DNA of 64,000 nucleotides from Symsagittifera roscoffensis (lineage: Eukaryota; Xenacoelomorpha; Acoela; Convolutidae), in contig NC_087067.1 in the NCBI RefSeq assembly GCF_963678635.1, forward strand, positions 9,097,716-9,161,715, read 5' to 3'. The notes beneath the pieces are model-generated. The model had not been told where the DNA came from and made no database searches. It worked only from the letters and a program-made list of their open reading frames with translations. The position numbers and the translations under genes are program-made. Shown here in pieces: positions 45,145 through 58,064 of this stretch (its first letter is position 1; each line of letters starts with the position of its first letter).

Positions 45145-46150
45145 AAACTTCCAAAACTTACAAAGTTCAAAACTTACAAAGAGCTGTTCGTCATCATTGT
45201 GGAAGTGCTGATTTCATTGATTTAGTAAACCAAGGCATAAAAAGGTTAGCAAGGTAAAACTATAAAGAAAGAATAGAGTATACTTCGTTTATTATATTGT
45301 AGCTTATTTGATCACATATATTTGTCAGTCGAAGTAAAAAATTATATATTCCTCAATTTTCTCCGCCGCCTTTCCTTCTATGTCCGTTATTGTCGTGGAA
45401 GCGCTCGCCCAATAAATAAAATAGAGATTTATAAATGAAAAAAAAGAATTACATCACCTCAGCTTATTCTGAATTCAACTGGCGGTAACGGTCTTTCCTT
45501 TTTAATTTCCATCAGATAAAAGTTCAAAACAAGTGAAAATAATGGGAAGGGCTAAAGGAAAATTTATAAAAATACAGAAAAAATATGCCACCCAATTACC
45601 CCCGTGTTGATGCGTTGATAGGCTTAGAGATACAGAAAGATTAGATTACTATACAACCTGCTACTGATAATTTCAACAAGATTTGTTATTTTTTCACGCG
45701 TGATAGGTAAAGATTGTTTTCCTGTGAGAATAAGTAAAACTAATTATCAGAGTTGTAAAAATAAAACCCAATGGACTGGTAAAATTTTGCGCAAATGAAA
45801 CAAATCAGCGGAAAATTTATCTTCAACAATTTTTTTTTAAAAAGCGCAGAGAAAAAAAATAAAGATGCAATTCTGTTAATCAAAGTAATCGGAGGAAATC
45901 TACAATACGACAAAAACGGTCTGAATTTAACTAAAAGTTTAACTTCATCTCTGTCATTTTGTATCTCAATTTTGGCAGTGATAAATGAGCGTGTGGTTAT
46001 TCTTTAATTCAAGCAGAATTGAGCCAATATTTTTTTAAAAATCAAAGTTTATATCACAAAATTTACTTATGTGAAAAAATTTACTTATGTGTCAAATAAA
46101 AGGTTTTATTTCAGTGAAGAGATTAATGGGCGAAACCTTGTTATACTATA
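45145..46150. other. AT-rich DNA, nothing recognised
   Basis: A 70-codon chance frame at 45.8 kb is the only open stretch. No repeat edges are visible. Confidence 0.4.
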
Positions 46151-46154
46151 ACTG

Positions 46155-46450
46155 TGCAAAAATTAGGCATGTTTGCTTGTTTATCACGGTAAAACGCTGA
46201 ATGTTTTGCTCCTTTAACTGGTCTCAAATAGCTTTTGGTCAGAAAAATTTTGATAATCCATAAATATAGAACTCTCAGCTTTAATTCCTAAGCAATAAAA
46301 ATTGAGTCGTAAAGGGAATAAACATGACCGATTAGCTTGCAACATTTCATTTTGGAACAATGTTGAGTGCGGGATGATTTGCTATGTAAAATCATTTCAT
46401 ATTACGTTTTCAGCATCATGGAGAAAAGCTCCAAAAGGCCTACTGTAGTC
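46155..46450 (-). mobile_element. Helentron-like family B, decayed
   Basis: Inverted 3' part near 46,160 (TTTATCACGGTAAAACGCTGAATG), then CTGGTCTCAAATAGCTTTTGGTCA and the CATCATGGAGAAAAGCTCC block as in the copies at 1,402 and 32,126. Confidence 0.45.
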
Positions 46451-46596
46451 CAAAAGGTGATAAAAATTCAAAACCCACAAACTTTACAATTGATCACACG
46501 TGAAGTATCATTTTCCGTTTGATTTCAAGAAATTGACTAATTTATTGGAGTGATTTTGTTGTAAATTTTATTTTTCCCGCTGAAAAATTGTAAACG

Positions 46597-47139
46597 AAAA
46601 CAGAACTGCTCGTATCAGGCCGAAACCCTGAAAGTCCCAATTATCTTTTAAAGTTGGAGCGGGAATAAAATAAAAACATTGAATGGAAAAAAAATAAAAT
46701 GAAAACAAAACAATTTAAAATTTGAGATTTTTCTCAAAAACTTTGAGAAAAGCATCCGTCCCACACGCCATTTAAAGTACTAAAAAATACATTTTGCTCC
46801 TAGTAACAATTCAGATCAATTATGGCAACCAAACTTCCTTCAACCAATTTGGAACGATTTTTAAGACAAATTAAATCTCCGCTTACGCGTTAATAGCTCG
46901 AAATATATCGCGCGTTAATTGTCCCAAATTGATCAAAATGGCAATCTTTAAACCTCCATAATTTTACATAAAAGGATCATAGGTTAAATATCTTTTCAAA
47001 TTCAAGATTAGGATAACAATACACTTTGAATGGTATAAAACATCCGTAAAAATGGCTTGTTAAAAAGTCGAATGTTTTCTGAAGAAAAAAAACAATACGA
47101 GCACAAAATTCCGTTACTTTCATTACGAAAGTCGGAACA
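46597..47139 (-). mobile_element. Helentron-like element, family A, full length
   Basis: Minus-strand copy with 5' end TGTTCCGACTTTCGTAATG at 47,139 and 3' end at about 46,597 (hairpin weakened to GGCCGAAACCC). Interior blocks match the copies at 18,616 and 19,554, inverted. Confidence 0.75.
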
Positions 47140-47424
47140 AAAAGCATGCCGGAACAACGTTATTTTCTTCAAAAATTGGAAAAAACAGCAGAAGGTTAAA
47201 CTTGCTTAAATAATACTCAACTGAGAGTTAATTGCTGAACAGTGACGAGTAACTGTATATAATTTTTACAACTGGTGGACTTTCAAGTCTCGAGTAACGT
47301 TTCAGCCCATCTGCAACATATTGTGAAATACCTATCGACGCATTGCAACATACTGTTTAAAAACTATCCAAAAATAACAACCTTATAGAAGGAAAGAAAT
47401 GGAGCGGCTTATTTGATGTTTTAA

Positions 47425-50400
47425 GAACATATGTTGTCCTTTTCGCTAAAGCTAACAAGCTTACTCGTATCAACGCCAGACCTTAAGTGTTTCCACTCGG
47501 CCGCATAGTCTCAAGAAGGTTTTTAAAGGGACTTTTTACACTTAAAAATAAAAACATGAGGAAAAAAGCTCAAATATTTCATAATTTGACCAATGTATCT
47601 AAAAACGACAGCTTTCTGAATAATTTTTCTGGAAATGTCGATGGTTCTTTGATATGCCTTTCAGAACTTTAGAACCTGAATCATGTTATTATGATACCAC
47701 ACTCGGCTCGGTCTCATGCAAGCTTTATTTGATGTGGTCAAAATTGGCTGGAAAAAAGGAGACATAGACTCTACGCCATAACTCTTTCGTGAAAAAGGCT
47801 GCGCAAATATATTGATACTAATTAAAAAATTTAACTCATTTTGCTTGCTATGCTTGATTTGAACAAAAAATAAACATAATTATTTGCTTTCAAATTTGTA
47901 TTCAGAAATATTAATTTACTTTTTTGATATCTTCAATAGTAGGAAGTATGAACACTAAAAATTTAAAGAATCCTCAAACTTATTAAACCCCAGATAATTA
48001 TAAGACATTGGGTACTTACTTTGAAAAATCTTCTAAAATTTCAATTTTTTGGTAGAAAACTGGAGACTGTTTATGATCGGGGCAAAAAGGGTCAACAATC
48101 ACAATAATGATAGCGATAGCAGAAAATTTACTGAATAATATTGGCTAATGGCTTTTAGCCAATGGCTCTATCATTGAAAACCTTGAATAAGTAGATTTTC
48201 ATCAGTTTTACTTATACAACATTAACATACTTGTCTTCAGAAACCCGTATCGTTCATTTAACGTTTATTGGCGAAGATTGCCACCAATAAATGTCTCGCA
48301 GTGAAACCTTCTTTTTGACAACTAAAACATAGAGCACTGCTAATACAATCGTTAGCATCTATTCGTCCAAAAGTTCACACAAGTCCACTTATTCCTTCCT
48401 TTTGTCTTGAATAAATGTTGATCAACCCCCTAGCTTCGAATTATTGTTGATTTTTTGAGAAGAGGGTTATGCATAGATATAAGATCAAAATGAGAATCAC
48501 AAGAATTTTTCTAAGAAACTAACGTATACTTAAAGCCGTAAAAAATGTTTGACTTTTAATTTTGCTCCCTATTTTGCTCCTTATTCTTTCTTTTCTAGAG
48601 TAATGGTTAGTTTTTTGAGTTGTGACTACACAAAAAATTTTCGCATTCAGCGTAATCATTTCGTCTATTATCCCGACTGTATGCAACAAATGTTCAGAGA
48701 CAACTCATGACAGACACAAAAATTACTACTGTAAAACTAAAATTCACTAATTGTTTACGGGCAAGGTCCTGAATGCTGCAACTGTACTTTTGGGTGTTTG
48801 AATTAAATTTAAAAGTTCGATTCGGTTTTAACAAAAACAAATGATTGGAAAATTTAGAAATTCTTTACTTTTTGAAAATTTCCTCCACCCTAGTACCTAA
48901 AATAAAATGAAAAAGGATTTTTTTTGCATCTATTAACACAATATTTGGATCAATAATAATGCTGCGACTCAATTTGAATCAATTTTTGAGACGCATGCGC
49001 TAGAGCATTAATTCGACGCATGCGCTAAGTGCTATTAAAAAAGTCGAAATTTTAGGCGCTCTAATTATCCCAAATTGACCAAAGTAGTCTCAAACTCAAA
49101 ACTCTGAAACTTCATAAAGAGCAATTTCAGGTAGAAAATCTTAATTGAGCCTAAGGACTTGATTTTTTCCAGATAGTACAAACACTTTCCGTCAAAATTG
49201 CATAATCAAAAGTGGAAATCGGTGAGCAAAAAAAAAACACTCTGAGCATATATATTGGCACAGGAACAATATGGAGTTTTGAGTAATCAATTCACAATAA
49301 AAATATTTTATTTGGAATACAGTCGAAAAAGAAAAATTTAACGAAATCATCCACCTTCGCTACAATTGCTCCCAAAACAAAATTTTTGACTAACTGTAAA
49401 TGCAACTATGAGGTTAAGCAATGATAAGCTAGTCTAAAAACCACCATAAATTTTGCTTAGAGATTTGACTCAGTGAAAACAATACCGCATAGAGTTTGAA
49501 TTATATTTGCAAGGATGTAAAATGCAGACATTTTCTAGGTTTAATCGTTTTTGATATCCGCAGAATTGAAATAGACATGAATAGGTTCTCTAAATCAAAA
49601 AACTGCAGTATGTCCTGATTAGCTTGTTTGGGAGCTCTAAAAACCCAATAAGCAAGACATTTTGAGTTCAACTGCAATCATACAGCCATAAAACGGTTGA
49701 AAACGTATGAAAATTCAAAAAAAAAGTTTTACAATCAGCAAATTAATTCAAATCAATGATTTCTCCTAAACTATCTTAAGTCGTCACTTTAAAAGTCGTA
49801 ATAACTGCAAGCGGTAAGTTATAAGAGTAAAACTATTTAAGTAAGTAGCAGAAATTACAAAGCAAAATCTATCAACTTTTATCATTTTTTTCTCTAAGAG
49901 GTGAAGAAAAAAACATCAGCGGATTCGATATTCTGGCCAACAAAAATATTTCTTTTGGTACAAATTTGAGACATCTATTTTTGGCTGACCGACCCTAAAA
50001 GTTTTGAAAGGAGCATTTGACCCCAAAAATTTTGTCAATTTGGCCGACCTATAAGAAAAGTAGTTAAAATTCTCAATGTTTTTTTTTGAAAATCCACCCC
50101 CTTGACCAAAAGCTAGATCCGCTTCTGGTTATAAGCAAAAACCCCACTTTACACGTACCTAGTAACTAAACAAACTGACCCGCACCGAAGTTTCATGGGT
50201 AAAAATCGATTATAATGGATTTTTGTTGACAAAATGTTGTTTTTATAATCGATTATCATGGCAGATTAAGACAACTTTTTGGATTTTCAAAAATGAAATC
50301 CATTAAGTTCAAGAAAAAGTTTTTTTGAAAAATAAAAATCCATTAAACACCATTATAATCCATAAAAATTGACTCATTTTTATAAGTATTGACACTACGT

Positions 50401-50860
50401 TTTTCAATTTCTGCAAAACTCGAATGAACACGTTCATCCGGGGGCGGCCAATATGTAGTCATTTTGAAGAGGCCATAATGTAGTAACGTTCCAAAAAGCG
50501 CCCAAATATGGCATTTCTGACCAGTCAATCATTTTGACCGAACTGAAAAAAAAATTGACTAAGTTTTTGAATTTTTTTGTCTCCACGTCCTGCCACACGT
50601 CTACCCTAGATTCCACCTAAGCCTCTAGTCCCCTCCTAGAAAAAGTTGAAGTTTAGCAAGAGAACAAAATAACTAACTTAAGTTTAACATTATTATGAGA
50701 AAATGAAAACAGCACACTGAAAGATTTTAGAAAATGGATTCTAATCCATTATAACCGATTAAAATCGATGATTTCTCTTTCGATAAAATTTTTTGAAAAT
50801 AAGTTGAAAATAGTAGATTACAATCGATTATAATCAATTTTATATAGTTTTTATTGCTGT
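47425..50860 (+). repeat. 3.44-kb direct tandem duplication, copy 1
   Basis: GAACATATGTTGTCCTTTTC at 47,425 pairs with 50,866 (offset 3,441) and the match continues to the copy end. The right edge of copy 1 falls inside a palindrome-rich element, whose right TIR is therefore missing here but present in copy 2. No gene was seen. Old Helentron-like (48,745-49,260) and hAT-MITE (about 49,960-50,128) relics are included in the duplicated unit. Confidence 0.9.
50179..50860 (+). mobile_element. Palindrome-rich TIR element, right end lost
   Basis: Left TIR CCCGCACCGAAGTTTCATGG, then repeated GATTATAATC/ATCGAT palindromes. It ends abruptly at the tandem-duplication junction. Confidence 0.7.
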
Positions 50861-50865
50861 TTGAA

Positions 50866-53800
50866 GAACATATGTTGTCCTTTTCCGCTAAAGCTAACTC
50901 ATATCAACGCCAGACCTTAAGTGTTTCCACTCGGCCGCATAGTCTCAAGAAGGTTTTTCTAAGGGACTTTTTACACTTGAAAATAAAAACATGAGGAAAA
51001 AAACTTAAATATTTCACAATTTGACCAATGTATCTAAAAACGATAGCTATCTGAATTAATTTCTGGAAATGTCAATGGTTTTTTGATTTGTCTTTCAGAA
51101 CTTGAGAACCTGAATCTTGTTATTATGATACCACACTCGGTCTCATGCAAGCTTTATTTGATGTGGTCAAAATTGGCTGGAAAAAAAGGAGACATAGACT
51201 CTACGCCATAACTCTTTCGTGAAAAAGGCTGCGCAAATATATTGATACTAATTGAAAAATTTAATTGATTTTGCTTGCTATGCTTGATTTGAACAAAAAA
51301 TGTACATAATTATTTGTTTTCAAATTTGTATTCAGAAATATTATTTTATTTTTTTGATATCTTCAATTGTATGAAGTATGAACACAAAAAATTTAAAGAA
51401 CCCTCATTTATTAAACCCCAGATAATTATACAAAATTGGGTACTTACTTTGAAAAAAACTTCTAAAATTTCAGTTTTTTTGGTAGAAAACTGAAGACTGT
51501 TTATGATCGGGGCAAAAAGTGTCAACAATCACAATAATGATAGCGATAGCAGAAAATTTACTGAATAATGATGGCGAATGGCTTTTAGCCAATGGCTCTA
51601 TCATTGAAAACCTTCATTAAGTAGATTTTCATCAGTTTTAGTTTTACAGAAAAAACATACTTGTCTTCAGAATCCCGTATGGTTCATTAAACGTTTATTG
51701 GCGAAGATTGCCAACAATCAATGTCTCGCAGTGAAACCCTCTTTTTGACAACTAAAAGATAGAGCACTGCTTATACAATCGTTAGCATCTTTTCGTCCAA
51801 AAGTTCACAAAAGTCCACTTATTCCATGCTTTTGTATTGAATAAATGTTGATTAACACCCTAGCTTCGAATTATCGTTGATTTTTTGAGAAGGGGCTTAT
51901 GCATAGATATAAGATCAAAATGAGAATCACAAGAAATTTTCTAAGAAACTAACATATATTTAAAGCCGTAAGAAATGTTCGACTTTTAATTTTGCTCCCT
52001 ATTTTGCTCCTTATTCTTTTTTTCTAGAGTAATAGTTAGTTTTTTGAGTTGTGAATACACAAAAAAATATTTGCATTCAGCGTAATATTTTCGTCCATTA
52101 TCCCGACTGTATGCAACAAATGTTCAGAGACAACTCATCACAGACACAAAAATTACTACTGTAAAACTAAAATTAACTTATTGTAAACGGGCAAGGCCCT
52201 GAATGCTGCAACTGTACTTTCGAGTGTTTGAATTAAATTTAAATTTAAAAAGTCGATTAGGTTTTAACAAAAAAAAAATGATTGGAAAATTTAGAAAATC
52301 TTTACTTTTTGAAAATTTCCTCCACCCTAGTACCTGAAATAAAATGAAAAAGGATTTTTTTTGCATCTATTAACACAATAATTGGATCAAAAATAGTGCT
52401 GCAACTCAATTTGAATCAATTTTTGAGATGATTTAATTCGACACATGCGCTAAGTGCTATTAAAAAAGTCAAAATTTTAGGCGCTCTAATTTTCCCTAAT
52501 TGACCGAAGTAGTCTCAAAATCAAAACTCTGAAACTTCATAGAGAGCAATTTCAGGTAAAGTATCTTAATTGAGCCCAAGGACTTGATTTTTTCCAGATA
52601 GTACAAACACTTTCCGTCAAAATTGCATAATCAAAAGTGGAAATCGGTGAGCAAAAAAAAAACACTCGGAGCATATATATTGGCACAGGAACAATATGGA
52701 GTTTTGAGTAATCAATTCAAAATAAAAATATTTTATTTGGAATACAGTCGAAAAAGAAAAATTTAACGAAATCATCCACCTTCGCTACAATTGCTCCCAA
52801 AACAAAATTTTTGACTAACTGTAAATGCAACTATGAGGTTAAGCAATGATAAGCTAGTCTAAAAACCACCATAAATTTTGCTTAGAGATTTGACTCAGTG
52901 AAAACAATACCGCATAGAGTTTGAATTATATTTGCAAGGATGTAAAATGCAGACATTTTCTAGGTTTAATCGTTTTTGATATCCGCAGAATTGAAATAGA
53001 CATGAATAGGTTCTCTAAATCAAAAAACTGCAGTATGTCCTGATTAGCTTGTTTGGGAGCTCTAAAAACCCAATAAGCAAGACAATTTGAGTTCAACTGC
53101 AATCATACAGCCATAAAACGGTTGAAAACGTATGAAAATTCAAAAAAAAAGTTTTACAATCAGCAAATTAATTCAAATCAATGTTTTCTCCTAAATTATT
53201 TTACGCCGTCACTTTAAAAGTCGTAATAACTGCAAGCAGTAACTTATAAGAGTAAAACTATTTAAGTAAGTAGCAGAAATTACAAAGCAAAATCTATCAA
53301 CTTATATCATTTTTTTCTCTAAGAGGTGAAGAAAAAAACATCAGCGAATTCGATATTCTGGCCAACAAAGAGATTTCTTTTGATACTAATATGAGACATC
53401 TATTTTTGACTGACCGACCCTAAAAGTTTTGAAAGGAGCATTTGACCCCAAAAATTTTGTCAAAAAAAGGTTTTATAGTAGTTTGAAATAGCTCCGAAAT
53501 TATATTTGGCCGACCTATAAGAAAAGTTGTTAAAATTCTCATTTTTTTCTTTTTGAAAATCCACCCCCTCGACCAAAAGCTAGATCCGTTTCTGGTTATA
53601 AGCAAAAAACCCCACTTTACACATACCTAGTAACTAAAAAAACTGACCCGCACCGAAGTTTCATGGGTAAAAATCGATTATAATGGATAACAAGACAACT
53701 TATTGGATTTTTAAAAATGAAATCCATTAGGTTCGAAAAATTTTTTTTCGAAAACTAAAATCCTGTTAAAAACCATTATAATCGATTATAATCCATTTTT

Positions 53801-54330
53801 GTTTTCAATATGATGGATTATTTTTTGTAAATAAAATCCATGAAAATTGACTCATTTTTGTAAATAATGTCTCTACGTTTTTCAATTTCTGCAAAACTCG
53901 AACGAACACGTTCATCCAGGGGCGGCCAATACGTAGTCATTTTGAAGAGGCCATAATGTAGTAACGTTCCAAAAATGGTATTTCTGACCAGTCAATCATT
54001 TTGACCGAACTGAAAAAAAATTTACTAAGTTTTTGAATTTTTTTGTCCCCACGTCCCGCCACACGTCTCCCCTAAATTCCCCCTAAGCCCCTATTCCCCT
54101 CCTAGAAAAAGTTGAAGTTTAGCAAGAGAACAAAATAACTAACTTAAGTTTAACATTATTATGAAAAAATGAAAACAGCACACTGAAAGATTTTAATAAA
54201 TGGATTATAATCCATTATAACCGATTAAAATTGATGATTTTTCTTTCGATAAAATTATTTGAAAATAAGTTGAAAATAGTCGATTACAATCGATTATAAT
54301 CGATTTTATATGGATTTTATTGGTTAAAAA
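50866..54330 (+). repeat. 3.44-kb direct tandem duplication, copy 2
   Basis: Collinear with 47,425-50,860. Differences include about 43 extra bases near 53,465-53,505 and loss of one GCATGCGCTA repeat near 52,440. The relics at 52,180-52,685 and 53,390-53,600 correspond to those of copy 1. Confidence 0.9.
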
Positions 54331-54443
54331 TTAATATCATTATAATCTATTTTTAATCGATTATAATCAATTAATTTTGTTATTTTATATAGACTAACAA
54401 AATCCAGTATAATTGATTATCATTCATGAAACTTCAGTGCGGG
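53647..54443 (+). mobile_element. Palindrome-rich TIR element, complete, about 800 bp
   Basis: The left TIR CCCGCACCGAAGTTTCATGG and the right TIR CATGAAACTTCAGTGCGGG are inverted complements extending imperfectly for about 40 bases. The body near each end is built of self-complementary GATTATAATC and ATCGAT words. No open frame and no clear target duplication, so the superfamily is undetermined. Confidence 0.75.
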
Positions 54444-54449
54444 AGACTT

Positions 54450-55495
54450 TTAACATTGTTATTTGCATAATTTATATATATAATTCGCACACTCGAGAGA
54501 GAACTAGAACGTATTGAGAGATCTGAATCAAGCTGTTTCCCTTAAAATGTGGAATTCAGAAACGCAACAAAAAAAAGTTTTTTTTTAAAAAACAAAAATT
54601 TTGAAATTGAAAAAATCATTAGTTTTTTGCACCTACCTCCCATTATTATGCAATTACTCACAGTTAAACAACAAAAAAATCTGGAAATATAAAAAATAAA
54701 TTATCTTTATTGTACATTTTGCCTGCGTGACTGAAAATATCAGCAAGAAATTTTTTCTTTCCTAAAGTTAAGTTCATCTTACCGAACGAGTGTTAAGTTT
54801 TCAAAAGCTAGTTCGGATAAACTGTAAGCTCTTTACACAGATAGCGAAGTCCGTTTGTTATGAAGAAAAATGGATGGTGGTACTTACGTAAACTTTGAGG
54901 AATGCTTGAATAGTACTGCAGATTTTTACAATTGCCCTAAGTATTTTTTAATCTCTCTGTTGAAAAAATAATGGGCAGTAAAAATATAAACAAATTAAAA
55001 ACGCTTTTAAAATTAAATCAAAAGCAGACATACACTTTTAGTTGAAGTAATGAAAGTAATAGAATAAAGTAAGAATAAGAGTAATGGTCTGTGAGTAATA
55101 GCAGGTTTGCCACCATTATGCTAATTTGAAGGAAAGCATAACAAAGGGATTTTTCTTGTTATTTCCGCAGTGGTAGTTTCGATTCGGATGCATTAACCGC
55201 TCTCAGAAGCACTTGAAAGGGAACCAGTTTTGAATGATTATCCAAACAGAAAAACATGAAAGGCAGAAAAGTAAATTAAAAAATGGAAAATGTTTAGTGT
55301 AGATTTGTAAAAGTTTTTACAAAGAAAAAACTCAATTTCATCTGTCTAGAAATGTCAAGCCAAAGAAAGTTGAATTAGTTCAAAAAACATCCGCGAGACC
55401 AAAAAGTTTTATCTTTTTCCCAGCAAGCAAAAACAAAACAACTAAATTCTTTACATTGGTAACTTTTCCAGCATAACTACTAAATTTATAGGGTT
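54450..55495. other. AT-rich DNA, nothing recognised
   Basis: A strong donor-like sequence on the minus strand (TTTAC/GTAAGTACC near 54,890) follows a short acceptor-bounded stretch, but no frame of useful length supports an exon. Confidence 0.35.
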
Positions 55496-55501
55496 GAAAT
55501 T

Positions 55502-55777
55502 TTATTCCATGATTTTAACCTGACTGGATCCAAACTTGCAACAATCTTGATTTTGAGGCATCATTTGGCTAGTCATATATTGTTTAAAAAATATACTTCT
55601 TGTTGTAATATCCTCGAAAACAGCACATGAATTTATGAAAAACAAGCTTTTGATTTCAACTCCGTTTCTTGAGAAAATAATAAACTTGGGATCCTCCTTA
55701 TTTAGCGCAAAACCAATGAACAGCCCAAAATTAGATGGCTTAAGGTATTTTTGCATTTTGAACTCAAAGTTGTACAT
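55502..55777 (-). CDS. Unrecognised possible last exon
   Basis: A 91-codon frame with protein-like composition: NFGLFIGFALNKEDPKF, IIFSRNGVEIKSLFF, two cysteine-containing stretches, and an end at MPQNQDCCKFGSSQ. The stop TAA overlaps an AATAAA polyadenylation-type hexamer (minus strand, 55,506-55,501). A hAT MITE is inserted directly upstream at 55,783. Joining across the empty site meets a TAG nine codons upstream in this frame, so an exon start, if any, is close to the ATG. Family unknown. Confidence 0.3.
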   Translation of the reverse strand: MYNFEFKMQKYLKPSNFGLFIGFALNKEDPKFIIFSRNGVEIKSLFFINSCAVFEDITTRSIFFKQYMTSQMMPQNQDCCKFGSSQVKIME

Positions 55778-55782
55778 ACGTA

Positions 55783-56206
55783 CAGGGGTGGATCTAGGAT
55801 TTTCTCGAAAGGGGGGGGGTGCGGATTTTCAAAAAAATTCGAAAATTTTGTCGTTCTTTTTTTAGGTCGACTAAATTGATATTCCAAGCTCTGCCAAAGC
55901 ACCGAAAAGACCCTGTTTTGGCCAAATTTTCTGCGCTGCAGCCAAAGTTTAAAAAAAAAACAGGCCAAAAAAGGCGTTTTTAGGCTTTTTTTTTTGGAAA
56001 ATTTTGACCAAAAAATCGCGTTTTTCCAGCGCTCGCTCACGTCTCAAAATTAGTATGTATTGGCGCCGAAGACGCCTATAAAAAAATTAGAGTACGTGAC
56101 CAAAAACGGATATCTCAAAATAGTTGAGTCGGCAGGGGCGAATCCGTGATGAAAAAGCGTCCATCCCCCACCCCCCCCCCCCCCAAAAAAAAAAATCCCG
56201 CACCTG
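55783..56206 (+). mobile_element. hAT-type MITE, intact, perfect 8-bp target duplication
   Basis: 424 bp, from CAGGGGTGGATCTAGGATTTTC to ATCCCGCACCTG, flanked by CATACGTA at 55,775-55,782 and 56,207-56,214. This copy and the one at 27,153 establish the 8-bp duplication that points to hAT. Next to the ends are a G-run and a C-run. Confidence 0.9.
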
Positions 56207-56768
56207 CATACGTACACACTACCCATTTTTTCGAATGAGTCTATAAAATTTAGCCCGTAGACGTAGCCCGAAAAACTTTGGGATCTCTTTAACTAAATCC
56301 CCTTTTCTGCAAAGAGGGGGGATGGGAGATTCGTTAGAACAATTTATGAGATTGTTTCAACAAGAAAAACACATTTCTAACGAGTTATGTTTAACTGGCG
56401 CTTAGATTTTTTCTTTCAAGTTATGAATCAATCATCTTTTTAAATTGCTCCAAAACTCATCTTTCAAAATTTAAACAATGTTTTATCTGTTGAGAAAGTT
56501 TGTGAAACGTTTTTTAATTACTTTTTAAGCTTGCTTGAGAGCAAACAAGTGAGTCTTTTTAATTTTGAAATCCATCTTTATCTTTTGAGCCGCTGCCCAG
56601 AAAAAAACTCAATAGCGTGATTCGTTGATTGCTTGGTTGAAAACAAAAAAGTTACAATTTCTTCAGCCCGTTACTGTGTGGGTTCGCCATTGTTATCTTT
56701 TGAGTTTTCCACCTTTTGAGTTTATTGATATGACTCCCTCACTGGTTCATGTTTGCTTCAAGTATAAG

Positions 56769-57020
56769 TTAATTGGGAAAAATTTCGGCAAAATTAAGAC
56801 TTTTATCCTGTGAAAAGGTTATAATTCCGGAAGGAGAAATGATATCCCTCTCCTGAATCCGGCACTGCTTCTGAAAATAGTTTTGATTTCTTATTTTTTG
56901 TCTACTGACTGAAATTAAATCAACTACACAAAACGTCCATTCAATATCCAATTTTTGAATTCCTAGAGTGTACTGCATTACCCACAGAAAAATGAAGCAT
57001 GATCGCAGTAATAAAAACAT
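56769..57020 (-). CDS. Weak open frame with signal-peptide-like start
   Basis: An 83-codon frame opening MFLLLRSCFIFLWVMQYTLG, then a polar region ending FSQDKSLNFAEIFPN before TAA. It is on the same strand and upstream of the candidate at 55,502. No supporting splice sites or family. Hydrophobic starts are common in AT-rich chance frames. Confidence 0.2.
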   Translation of the reverse strand: MFLLLRSCFIFLWVMQYTLGIQKLDIEWTFCVVDLISVSRQKIRNQNYFQKQCRIQERDIISPSGIITFSQDKSLNFAEIFPN

Positions 57021-57639
57021 TTATGGCAAAAAAGCTACAATTTTTTCATTTTGGGAACATAAAACAGGATTGAAATTAAAACGACCCAGTAATAATAGAT
57101 ATTTGAAACATTTTGCTCATTGAATAATCAACCACCTGAGTAGAATATCTTGAAACTGAAAATCAAATTCAATTTGCAGGATTTTGCTTTTTTTTTGTCT
57201 AGAAACCATATGAGGTTTTAACAAATATTCAGTAAAATGGTTTCAGGAAGTGGTAAAAAGTGAGCATCAAAATTTAGGATTCAATTTAGTGGCAGCTTTT
57301 CAAATTATGAAGTACATATTTTGAAGCTAAAAAAATTCAAAAATTTCATATCGCATGCGAGCATAATGATTCCATTACAATTTCTCTCACGCTAACATTT
57401 TTTCATTGATGTTTTGGTTTTTTTGAGCAGTCTTGCTTCTGAAAAGTTCTCCTTTTTTAAATCTCCAGCTATCAATCTTTCCATTCTAATCAAACATTTC
57501 TCCGATCGGTCTGACCAAAACTTCTACCGTCCAAACTGCAAGTTTGAATGGAAATATATAAACCTAAACTAGGACAGACCGACAGACCTTTCCTTGAAAT
57601 TACATTTAAAAAAACATCTAGAACGAGCGGGTGGAAGGA

Positions 57640-58060
57640 GCTGCAGACATGTTTAACTTAACCGGGGGTTGCAGAGATTTGCCTCTCTTCTCAGGAAATT
57701 GACACCCCCCATCCCCACCCACCACTGAAGGGCCCTCCTTTGGTACATGTTTACGACATCCATTTTTGATTGAACAACCCTTAAAGTTTTTTGAAGGCCA
57801 TTTTGGCGCCAATATGCTCAAGCAAAATTTGAAAAGTGAGCGAACGGCGATAAAGACATTTTTCGACAAAATCGTTCAAAAACTGCTCAAAACTTGGCCT
57901 TCATAGCGTTTTGAGATCGCTCAGAAAATTGATTTTTATTGTCTATCTAAACAACACGCTTCAAAATTGTTTCAAAAACTTACACAAATTGTCATAGATT
58001 CATTACACCTCAAGTTAGTGATCTGAGAAAGATTTCCGATACCACTTTCGATATCTTCTT
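57640..58060 (-). mobile_element. Degenerate hAT-type MITE
   Basis: Inverted family blocks: CATCCATTTTTGATTGAACAACCCTTAAA, ATTTTGGCGCCAATATG, then GCGTTTTGAG. C-rich sequence near 57,705-57,720 corresponds to the family's C-run end. Confidence 0.45.
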
Positions 58061-58064
58061 TTGA

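Noticed and set aside
47450-47500. Possible third Helentron-like family end (ACTCGTATCAACGCCAGACC)
   Set aside because: The resemblance to the family 3' end is partial, with no hairpin and no inverted repeat; kept only as part of the duplicated unit.
55702-56040. 112-codon minus-strand frame
   Set aside because: Most of it is hAT MITE sequence at 55,783-56,206; the family's GC-richer interior keeps frames open by chance.
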